Of a DNA stretch of 64,000 nucleotides, positions 57,132-64,000 are shown in pieces; positions within the stretch are counted from its first letter, which is position 1, and the number at the start of each line of letters is the position of its first letter. Under the pieces are notes generated by a model that made no database searches, was not told the DNA's origin, and worked only from the letters and a program-made list of their open reading frames with translations. A program made the translations under genes and the position numbers. The DNA is from Rhodothermales bacterium (GTDB taxonomy: Bacteria; Bacteroidota; Rhodothermia; Rhodothermales; VXPQ01), in NCBI GenBank assembly GCA_022825385.1, contig JAJDWX010000022.1, positions 1 through 64,000 of the forward strand, given 5' to 3'.

Positions 57132-58502
57132 TTAACGCAATTTCGGGGTCTGGAACCAGCGCTCGCCAATATTCACCGACATGGACAATCGGTAGAATAC
57201 GTCGCGGACAAGATTATCGCTGGCTGCGCCGCGCATGCCTACCTGCATGTTCAGGTCGAGGCGCGCGCCGGGCACAAGCGTGGGCAAGCCAAACCCCGCC
57301 GACGCCATGAGGGTTTCGATGTTCGTATCCCGGTCTGGCGAAATATACGCCCGATCCCAGGAAATTCCGAAGCGATAGGCAATGCGCGCAGGCCATGCCG
57401 CAAGCAGGTCGTTCCCCGCCGGGAGGAATTCGAAGCCGGTTCCGATTTGTACGGCGTTCGACAACCCCTGTTCGTTTCCGGGTCGATAGCCCGGCAAGGG
57501 AATCGTGCTTTCCATATTGGTCCACGGAGCGATCTTGCCCCCTGCCGACAAGGTCCATCGCGGATCGGGATAATACGCTACGCCCAGGCCCAGTTGCCAG
57601 GGGATGTCGATGGAGCCGGAGACGGTCGTGCCCAGCGTATCCCTGTCGAGGTTGAGCCCCAGCGAAGTAACTCGTTCGCCCGAAAGGGTCGCGGGGAGGG
57701 TAAAGGCGGCGCCCGCCGTGACGTAATCGTCGTCCGCCAATACGCCCTGGACGCTGAACAAGGCGCCGAACGTCGCCGAAAAACCGTGCAATCGCGTCGA
57801 GGTCTCAAGATGGGTGTCCAGAAACGGCGGGTCGGAAGCGCCCTCGAAAAAGATGGTTTCCCGTCCGTCGTCGATGATGCCGAAGAGGGCGTTGAGCGCC
57901 GCCCCCACGCGGATATTGGGGTGGACCTTGTATCCCAGTCCGCCGGTAATTTGCTGTATGCCTCCCGATCCGAAAAAATTGACGCGGTATCCCACCGTAT
58001 CGGGCCGGGCCGGGTCCCCGGAATAAAATACGCCGTCGTTGCCCACATGGTAACTCACGCGGGAAAACGGAGCGAATCCCAGCGCCACGCCCAGTTTCCG
58101 TTCGAGGATCGGAAAACCGATCTGTATGCCGCTCAGCTGGCCCGACGCCAGCCGACTGGTTTCGCCCGTTTCGTCGGAAATCTCCAGGCTCTGGTAGGCG
58201 AAGCCCGCCGAAATCCGGGTAAGCGCCTGATCGGCCCAGGCCCCCGGATTGTTCGGATTGACGTACTGCAACGAATGGAGCGCATACCCGGCGTGGCCGA
58301 TGCCTGCGCCCTGTCCGCCCGTATGCACCTGCAACGCGCCAATGCCGAAGCGGGAATACAACGAGCCGTCGCGGGCGTCTTGCGCGCCGGCCGGCGCTGC
58401 GGCGAAGAGGCCGGCGACAAGGCACAGGACAGCGTACGCCGCGGGCGACCGGACGAAGCGGCCGGGGCCGGATTCTGCGCGAAAGTACGGAGACAAGGGC
58501 AT
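57132..58502 (-). CDS. Outer-membrane beta-barrel protein, FadL-like
   Basis: A 456-residue exported protein with a signal peptide ending near 'LFAAAPAGAQ'. The N-terminal 'GSLYSRFGIGALQVHTGGQG' and 'GYALHSLQYVNPNNPGAWAD' segment and alternating strands ('GVALGFAPFSRVSYHVGN', 'GLGYKVHPNIRVGAALNAL') fit the FadL/OmpP1-type barrels of Bacteroidota. It ends in an aromatic strand. The transported substrate is unknown. It lies 20 bp from the DUF4270-like gene. Confidence 0.65.
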   Translation of the reverse strand: MPLSPYFRAESGPGRFVRSPAAYAVLCLVAGLFAAAPAGAQDARDGSLYSRFGIGALQVHTGGQGAGIGHAGYALHSLQYVNPNNPGAWADQALTRISAGFAYQSLEISDETGETSRLASGQLSGIQIGFPILERKLGVALGFAPFSRVSYHVGNDGVFYSGDPARPDTVGYRVNFFGSGGIQQITGGLGYKVHPNIRVGAALNALFGIIDDGRETIFFEGASDPPFLDTHLETSTRLHGFSATFGALFSVQGVLADDDYVTAGAAFTLPATLSGERVTSLGLNLDRDTLGTTVSGSIDIPWQLGLGVAYYPDPRWTLSAGGKIAPWTNMESTIPLPGYRPGNEQGLSNAVQIGTGFEFLPAGNDLLAAWPARIAYRFGISWDRAYISPDRDTNIETLMASAGFGLPTLVPGARLDLNMQVGMRGAASDNLVRDVFYRLSMSVNIGERWFQTPKLR

Positions 58503-58521
58503 TGCGGTTCGACGGGGCCGG

Positions 58522-59715
58522 TCAATAGATCGGGGTAAGCGTGATGAATCCGGCGGGCGTCCGCTCGTCGGCGTCGGCGTCGTACAGCAGCACAGGATTC
58601 AGCGAACTGTAATAATAGTAATAACTTGCGTTGTCCGAGACGAGGGACGTGGGCAAACTGACCGGGTTGGGCATGCGGAGTTCGAAGATCATGTCTTCCG
58701 CAATGCGGTCCTCGATCATGCGAGCCAGCCCGGGTCCCTCGAATACGAAGCGCCCCTCCTCGTCCATCGTGCTGCGGCCCAGCACGACGTAGGATGTGTC
58801 TCCCGGCGCGCGCGCATACAGGTCGAGCGTACGGATCAGGGGGCGTTCGAAATGCGCCGGCGCGTTTTGGCGGAGCGTCAGGGTGTCCGCCCACAGGGTA
58901 AGGCTCGCCCGATTCACGGAAAGGGGATCTCCCGGCGCATGAACCTCGCTGGAGACGGATAGGGAAAATTCGGGCGTGGGCCCAATGCCTGCCTGCATGA
59001 GGAACCGGCCTTCGGGCATAGCGGGCGGGGCCGCGCGGGACACGAAAGGATAGGCCCGCCCAAGCGGATGGGAAAGCGAGTCCGAACCGGTGGAAGCGAA
59101 CAGGAAAGAACGTTGCGGGCCAAATCCGACCACGGCGTTGCCCGCAATGGGGTCGATACGGAAACCATGCAAAAGATTCCCGACGTCCTCGTTCCTGAGC
59201 GCGGCGTCGTGCTCAGCAACCCAGGCATCGGGCAGGGGAACGACGACCAGCGTATCCGTGGCCAGGAAGGCGAATTCGGTAATAACAGGCCCGGTGGCGA
59301 ACGAGGCCCCGATGGACAGGTCGTCCGCCTCCCAGGCTTCGTCGATCTGCCGCAACGCGGCTTGCATCGTACTGGTCGAGTCGCCGTATACGTACGTGCG
59401 GCGCAGGCGCAATTCGACGGATTCGACGACGCCTGCCCGGAATTCTTCGGAGGTGAGGGCGGTTACGTCGAAATATCCCTGCACTTCGTATTGGCCGAGC
59501 GCGGGATCGTCCACCCTGCCCGCCAGTACGCGCGCAGGCCGGTCGGACGGGGTCCATTCCGCAGCGCGCAAGGCCGAGAGGGGTTCGACGGCGTTGACCG
59601 GTTCGCCCCCGGCGGCGCCAAGCAGGTCTCCGCCCACGTTTGCGGGATCGTCGCAGGCGACCAGCAGGGCGCCCATGCAGACGCATGCGAACAGGGTGGA
59701 AAATGCAGTCTTCAC
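58522..59715 (-). CDS. DUF4270-like outer-membrane lipoprotein
   Basis: A 397-residue lipoprotein from the GTG at 59715, with a lipobox ('MGALLVAC', Cys at residue 21). The body shows 'LAGRVDDPALGQYEVQGYFD', 'VVESVELRLRRTYVYGDST' and 'FRIDPIAGNAVVGFG', typical of DUF4270 proteins in Bacteroidota. The family call is supported by gene order, because DUF4270 lipoproteins often follow a short GT5 glycogen-synthase-like gene, as here (138 bp upstream). The start is uncertain because no ribosome binding site is visible. Function unknown. Confidence 0.7.
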   Translation of the reverse strand: MKTAFSTLFACVCMGALLVACDDPANVGGDLLGAAGGEPVNAVEPLSALRAAEWTPSDRPARVLAGRVDDPALGQYEVQGYFDVTALTSEEFRAGVVESVELRLRRTYVYGDSTSTMQAALRQIDEAWEADDLSIGASFATGPVITEFAFLATDTLVVVPLPDAWVAEHDAALRNEDVGNLLHGFRIDPIAGNAVVGFGPQRSFLFASTGSDSLSHPLGRAYPFVSRAAPPAMPEGRFLMQAGIGPTPEFSLSVSSEVHAPGDPLSVNRASLTLWADTLTLRQNAPAHFERPLIRTLDLYARAPGDTSYVVLGRSTMDEEGRFVFEGPGLARMIEDRIAEDMIFELRMPNPVSLPTSLVSDNASYYYYYSSLNPVLLYDADADERTPAGFITLTPIY

Positions 59716-59852
59716 GCGGGCGCAGTGTTTGGCGTAAGATATCCGGTACCATGAGGAACGACATCGACCGGATTTTATTGCGAAAGGACAAACGTTGCGT
59801 ATGCGCAAAACGCGCGGGGGTTCCCCGCAGGCGCGCGCAAACCGGCGCGTAT

Positions 59853-60620
59853 TCAGGCGGCGGCCTTGCTTAGCAACTGTTCGTACGTCGCCCGGGCCGT
59901 TGCGGCTTGCTCCGCGGGCGTATCTCCAAAGGACAACGCGCCGCCCGGCGCGTCTTCGGCCTGGTGGAGGGCGATGGCGGCGTCCGCGAACAGGTTGCCG
60001 ACATGGTTCGGATTCTTGCCGACCAGCGCGGCGCCGCGCTCCAGGCGTTCGGTTTCTGCGAAGGCTTCGTCGATCGCGTCGTCGAAAGGCGTCGCGTGCG
60101 CCGTGAATACGCTTTGCGCGTTTGCCAGGATGTCGTCGCCGGCGTATTCGGTTTGCAGTAGCATGGGGATAAAACCGCTCAACCACCCGAACGCATGAAT
60201 AATGTCCGGGGCCCAGCCCAGTTTGCGGATCGTTTCAAGCGCCGCCCGCCCGAAAAACAGCGCCCGTTCCAGATTGTCTTCGAAAAATTGCGGGTTTTGC
60301 GCCGTGCGATACACGCCTTTGCGCTTGAAATAATAATCGTTGTCCATGAAATAGACTTGCAAGCGCGCGCCCGGAATCGAGGCCACTTTGACTTTGAGCG
60401 TTTCCGTGCGCGCGCCCATTTCGATGCGCGTTCCGGAAAGGCGAATCACTTCGTGCAAGCGATTCTTGCGCTGGCTGACCACGCCGTACCTCGGCATCAT
60501 AATGCGCATTTCGTACCCTCCCTCCTCCTGGAGTTGCTCGGGGAGACTTCGAACGATCGTTGCGGCGCCGGAAGATTTTACAAAAGGAGTAACCTCATCG
60601 GATACGAAGAGAAGCTTCAT
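59853..60620 (-). CDS. Short GT5 starch/glycogen synthase-like protein
   Basis: A 255-residue protein equal to the N-terminal GT5 Rossmann domain only. It begins 'KLLFVSDEVTPFVKSSGAAT', where bacterial glycogen synthases have 'KxGGLADV'; here the Lys is kept and GGLA is changed. 'YFKRKGVYRTAQNPQFFEDN' and 'WAPDIIHAFGWLSGFIPMLL' follow. The C-terminal nucleotide-sugar-binding domain of full-length GlgA (about 480 residues) is absent, as is usual for this Bacteroidota subfamily, so it is not a truncation by mutation. A complete synthase activity is doubtful. It is probably co-transcribed with the DUF4270 lipoprotein gene. Confidence 0.8.
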   Translation of the reverse strand: MKLLFVSDEVTPFVKSSGAATIVRSLPEQLQEEGGYEMRIMMPRYGVVSQRKNRLHEVIRLSGTRIEMGARTETLKVKVASIPGARLQVYFMDNDYYFKRKGVYRTAQNPQFFEDNLERALFFGRAALETIRKLGWAPDIIHAFGWLSGFIPMLLQTEYAGDDILANAQSVFTAHATPFDDAIDEAFAETERLERGAALVGKNPNHVGNLFADAAIALHQAEDAPGGALSFGDTPAEQAATARATYEQLLSKAAA

Positions 60621-60737
60621 GGGATTGGTATGCCAGAATGTGTAACGATCTAAAGAGGCTGCACGTAACTAAGAAATATACTGAAAGCAAACCGATTTTC
60701 CAAGTTTGGAAGAAGAAGGGCCTTTTTCGCCGTCGGG

Positions 60738-63700
60738 TCACGGTTCCTGCCGCTCGCGCTGGAGCATTTCGAAATAGCGCCGGATCCGCTCTTCGAAGTC
60801 GGGCGCGTAGCCGCTTTCGAGCGCCCGGATGAGGTCGCGATGCAGTTTGTCCGCGGGGTCTTCCGGGAGGGCGTCGGGGGGCGCGGCGCGGGGCGCGTCT
60901 TGTCCTTCGCGCGATTCTCTTCGGCGTTCGCGGCCCCGTTCGTGCATGGAGCGCCGGGCGTCCAGCAGGCGTTGCAGAATCTGGCGTTGCCGTTCGATCA
61001 TTCGCGGAGCCACGCGGCGCGCTTCCAGTTCGCGCAGCGTTTCTTCCATGTCGTCGGCGATCTTGTCCAGGTCGCCCAGTAATTTGCCGCGGGCTTCCGG
61101 GTTGCGCCGCACCTGTCCCAGTTGATCCCGTATGGCTTGCTGTTGCGCGCGCATTTGCGCGAGGCGCTGTTCCATATCGTTTCCGAGACGACTTCCTTGC
61201 ATGTCGTTCAGAAATTGCTGGATTTGCTGGTTCAGTTGTTGTTGTTGCTGCGCCATTTGCTGCATTTGCCGGAGGACCTGCTGCATGCTGCCGCCTCCGC
61301 CAGACCCCTGCTGATTCATGAGTTGATCAAGTACGCCGGCCAGCAGCAAGGCCAGTTCGTTCAGGTGCATCATGGAGGCGGTCTGGTGGCCGCCCGCCTC
61401 GCCGACGGACCGCTCCGTCATGGCGCTTGTGGCTTGCTCCATTTCCATAAGCGCCTGTCCCGACAGGCGTTGCACTTCCCGACTGAGCTGGGGAATGTTC
61501 TTTTCCAGGCTTCTGAGGGAGTCGATGACGGTGGCGAACCCTGCCGACAACGCATCCTGAAGGCGGGCGTCCTCCCGTAGCGAGGGCTGGTTCGAAACAT
61601 GCTCCAGAAGATTTTTGCGGAGCGCTTCCTGTTCCTGCGAGAGCGTGAGCACGTCGCCGAGCGCGCGCCGCAGTCCCGCCAGGTTGATTTGCCGCTGCGC
61701 GCCCTGCATGCCCTGCTGCATGTCGGTCAGGTCGCTCTGGAGGCGCCGCAACCATTGTTGCATCTGCCGCTGCCCGGATTGCGCCTCGTCGAGCTGGTCG
61801 GAGCGCAACTGATCCGCATTTTCCCGCAATTGCCGCGGCAGGTCCTGCTCCTGCGTGGCGCGGTTCAATTGTTGCATCTCGCGGGCCGGGCCCTGCTGCA
61901 TTTCTTCGATCCGCCTTTGCGCCTCCTTCATCAATTCTTCCAGCTGTTGCATCTCCTCTACAGCGCTTTCCTGCCGCTCGGCAAGCCGTTCCTGCCCGGA
62001 GGGTTCTTCCGACGCGCCGGTTTCGTTTTCGCCCGCGGGCGTTTCGGGGGTTTGTTCGGAAGGCGCGTTCGCCTCGTTCGCCTCCTTCCCTTCGTTTCCC
62101 GCGTCCGCCTCCTCCGAGGGATTCTCCGTTGCCTGTCGCTGCGCCAACCCGGCGGTTTCTTCCTCCATGCGTTCTTGCTGACGCGCCAGTTCCTCGGCCC
62201 TGCGCGCCGCTTCTTCGAGGCTTTGCTGCGCCCGCAGGTTCCTGAACAATTCGAGGGTTCGCTCCAGGCGCTCCCGGTACTGCGTTTCGCTGAATTCGAA
62301 CTGTTCGACGGCTTCCTGAATCTGCGTCAGGTCCATGTTGGCGATGGCCTCCTGCAATTGCGCCATCGCTTCCCGGAGTTCAGGCGAATCGATTTCCTCC
62401 ACGACCTGTTGCATTTCCCGGTACAGCGAAAGCGTTTCCTCGCTTAGCAGGTTGTTGCGCTCCGCCGCGCGATTCATGGATTCGACCTGCTCGGCAAGAT
62501 CGTTTACCTGCTCCTCCATGCGCCTGTGCCGCTGTTCGATTTGCTCAAGCTGTCGCTGCTCCTCCCAGTCCGCCCGCTGTTTGTTGCGCACTTCGTCGCG
62601 CAGTTCGTCGAATTGTTCGTCCAGCTGTTCCGCCTGGTCCATGATGTCCAGGAGCCGGGATTCGACCCCTTCCTGCTCCTCGCGCAAGGATTCGTACCGT
62701 TCGGCGAGAGAGGGCATTCGGAGGTATCGCGGGGGCGTTTGCGCGGCCTTGTAGCCTGCCCAGGTGTCGTTGTCGCGTACGCGCACGAAGTATTCGATTA
62801 CGTCTCCCGGGACGGGATCAAGGGACGTGGTTTCCCCGATAAGCCAGTCGTACGCAAGGCGCTGGTCTGGCAGGCGCGGATCGGGGAGGGGCAACGGGAT
62901 TTTTTCGAACGCATCGGAAGGCTCGCCGAAACGGCTCTCCGAAAGCCGGTAGAAAAGCGCGAGGTCATGGAATCCGTAATCGTCCCGGATGCTGCCTTCG
63001 AGCGCGCGTTGCAGCGTTTCGTCCAGCAAGGCGTCCGGTTCCGGGCGCGCCAGCGCGATGGACGGCGCGCGGTCTTCCTCTGCGGAAATGGCATACTCGA
63101 TGGGGGCATGGTTTTGTACGCCCCGGGCGTTTTCCAGCACGATACGGTAGGACCCGCTCCGGGTGATCGCGAAGGCGCCCGCGGCGCGTCCGTCGTTTAT
63201 TTCGAGCGGCGCGGAGGCGCCGTCGTCGAAGGCGAGGCGGGCGCGGACGGTTTCGGAGCCGCCCAGAACAAGGTCGAGCGTTACCCGGGTGCCGGGCAAT
63301 CCCGCCACGTCGCCCATGTCCGGGTCCAGCTGCTGCGCGGGCAGGCCGGCGTAGGCCGGCGGGCGCAGGGCGATCCGCAGGCTGCGCACCAGAGGATAGT
63401 CTATGACGGATACGCGATGCCACGCGCTGGCGACGGGCGCCGCCGTCACGCGATAGCGCAGGGGCCGCCGGACATTTTCGATTTCATGCCGGAAGGCGCC
63501 GCTTGAATCTTCTCGCGCGCGCAACGTCTCGATATGGTCTTCGTTTTCGCGCCGGATCGCTATTTCGACGACGTCGGGCCGCGCTGTTCCCGTTGCGCGG
63601 GCTTCGATGGCCAGGGAAGCGCCCTTTGCTATTTCGACGTCGCCGGGCGTTACGTCAAGCTGGAACGGAGCCGGGCGGTCGAACCGGACGCCGGGCGAAA

Positions 63701-64000
63701 GGAGGCGAGCCGAGGCGCCTGTAAAGGTTCCGGGGGCGGCGGCGAGAAAGGCCAGCAAGAGGACGACGGGGATGGCCGCAAAACGCAGGCTCCGTTTCGC
63801 TTTGGAAAAATCGGCTACGGTTTCGAACGAGACCGCCTCGACTTCGGCGCCCAGCATGCGTACGGCCTGATCCAGCAGGGGGGGCGGCGCCGCGCTGTGC
63901 CGACCTTCCGAAAGGTCCAGCAGGTTTACGAGGCGATCCCCGATGCGCGGCATGCGTTGTCCGATTTCGCGGGCGACGGCATGGAGCGGTCGGTCGCGCA
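60738..64000 (-). CDS. DUF4175 family large membrane-anchored coiled-coil protein (5' end outside window)
   Basis: The frame is open from the right edge to the stop at 60738, so at least 1,086 residues are present and the N-terminus is missing. The visible part starts 'LHAVAREIGQRMPRIGDRLV', followed by a transmembrane segment ('FAAIPVVLLLAFLAAAPGTF') and Ig-like periplasmic regions ('LRIALRPPAYAGLPAQQLDP'). A very long Gln/Glu-rich coiled coil ('QQLEELMKEAQRRIEEMQQG', 'MQQMAQQQQQLNQQIQQF') follows, and it ends 'RIRRYFEMLQRERQEP'. This matches DUF4175 proteins of Bacteroidota, whose function is unknown. Confidence 0.85.
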   Translation of the reverse strand, partial: RDRPLHAVAREIGQRMPRIGDRLVNLLDLSEGRHSAAPPPLLDQAVRMLGAEVEAVSFETVADFSKAKRSLRFAAIPVVLLLAFLAAAPGTFTGASARLLSPGVRFDRPAPFQLDVTPGDVEIAKGASLAIEARATGTARPDVVEIAIRRENEDHIETLRAREDSSGAFRHEIENVRRPLRYRVTAAPVASAWHRVSVIDYPLVRSLRIALRPPAYAGLPAQQLDPDMGDVAGLPGTRVTLDLVLGGSETVRARLAFDDGASAPLEINDGRAAGAFAITRSGSYRIVLENARGVQNHAPIEYAISAEEDRAPSIALARPEPDALLDETLQRALEGSIRDDYGFHDLALFYRLSESRFGEPSDAFEKIPLPLPDPRLPDQRLAYDWLIGETTSLDPVPGDVIEYFVRVRDNDTWAGYKAAQTPPRYLRMPSLAERYESLREEQEGVESRLLDIMDQAEQLDEQFDELRDEVRNKQRADWEEQRQLEQIEQRHRRMEEQVNDLAEQVESMNRAAERNNLLSEETLSLYREMQQVVEEIDSPELREAMAQLQEAIANMDLTQIQEAVEQFEFSETQYRERLERTLELFRNLRAQQSLEEAARRAEELARQQERMEEETAGLAQRQATENPSEEADAGNEGKEANEANAPSEQTPETPAGENETGASEEPSGQERLAERQESAVEEMQQLEELMKEAQRRIEEMQQGPAREMQQLNRATQEQDLPRQLRENADQLRSDQLDEAQSGQRQMQQWLRRLQSDLTDMQQGMQGAQRQINLAGLRRALGDVLTLSQEQEALRKNLLEHVSNQPSLREDARLQDALSAGFATVIDSLRSLEKNIPQLSREVQRLSGQALMEMEQATSAMTERSVGEAGGHQTASMMHLNELALLLAGVLDQLMNQQGSGGGGSMQQVLRQMQQMAQQQQQLNQQIQQFLNDMQGSRLGNDMEQRLAQMRAQQQAIRDQLGQVRRNPEARGKLLGDLDKIADDMEETLRELEARRVAPRMIERQRQILQRLLDARRSMHERGRERRRESREGQDAPRAAPPDALPEDPADKLHRDLIRALESGYAPDFEERIRRYFEMLQRERQEP

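Noticed and set aside
59853-60620. GT5 gene as a truncated pseudogene of glycogen synthase
   Set aside because: The length and its position before a DUF4270 gene match the normal short family form in Bacteroidota.

Overview
The window looks like a high-GC chromosome segment from the Bacteroidota/Rhodothermota side of the FCB group. The taxonomy is an inference from marker families. Three large secreted proteins end in a type IX secretion (T9SS) type A sorting domain with the NYPNPFNP-type motif. A short GT5 'glycogen synthase' sits directly upstream of a DUF4270-type lipoprotein, and LptD-like, DUF4175 and DivIC/FtsB-type proteins are present. No rRNA, tRNA or CRISPR array was found.

Layout. 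0-2 kb: the left edge is the start of an IS3-type transposase orfA that cuts off a RhuM-family gene, followed by a spacer with a DUF2384 antitoxin remnant and a 12-C run, then a B3/B4 tRNA-binding-domain protein. 2-14.6 kb: two paralogous Calx-beta/Ig-like repeat surface proteins (about 1,100 and 2,950+ residues) on the minus strand, each with an 11-bp poly-C tract at its 5' end. 14.6-24.6 kb: a defence island. It has a decayed DUF2384/RES toxin-antitoxin pair and a Phd/YefM antitoxin facing a plus-strand type I restriction-modification operon: HTH-HsdM, HsdS, an unknown AT-rich HEPN-like protein, an AlbA_2 ATPase-like protein, HsdR and a YgjP-like metallopeptidase. 24.7-37.6 kb: housekeeping genes (glutaryl-CoA dehydrogenase, pyruvate phosphate dikinase, topoisomerase I, RsgA, Lon, cystathionine beta-synthase). 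37.7-41.4 kb: a third T9SS-sorted Calx-beta protein. 41.6-46.3 kb: a partial myo-inositol catabolism cluster (iolG-iolD-iolE-iolB). 46.3-64 kb: DUF3467, LptG-like permease, SucC, an orphan ABC ATPase, LptD-like protein, ROK kinase, DivIC/FtsB, enolase, TPR protein, outer-membrane protein, DUF4270 lipoprotein, GT5 protein, and a DUF4175 protein that runs off the right edge.

Most notable. (1) The giant surface-protein gene has no usable start codon downstream of its C11 tract. Removing one C joins an ATG to a complete signal peptide in frame, as expected for slipped-strand phase variation or for a homopolymer assembly error. The paralogous gene carries the same tract in the same context. (2) The restriction-modification operon encodes a methyltransferase fused to an Xre-type HTH. 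A near-ideal promoter places its ATG at the predicted transcription start (leaderless), and a long inverted repeat covers the -10 box and the ATG, which suggests self-regulation. Three extra genes are embedded in or attached to this operon, so it may be a composite defence system. (3) Short GCGCGAAAGGGG-type tandem repeats occur on both sides of the island. One interrupts the RES remnant and the other has extended the AlbA_2 reading frame.
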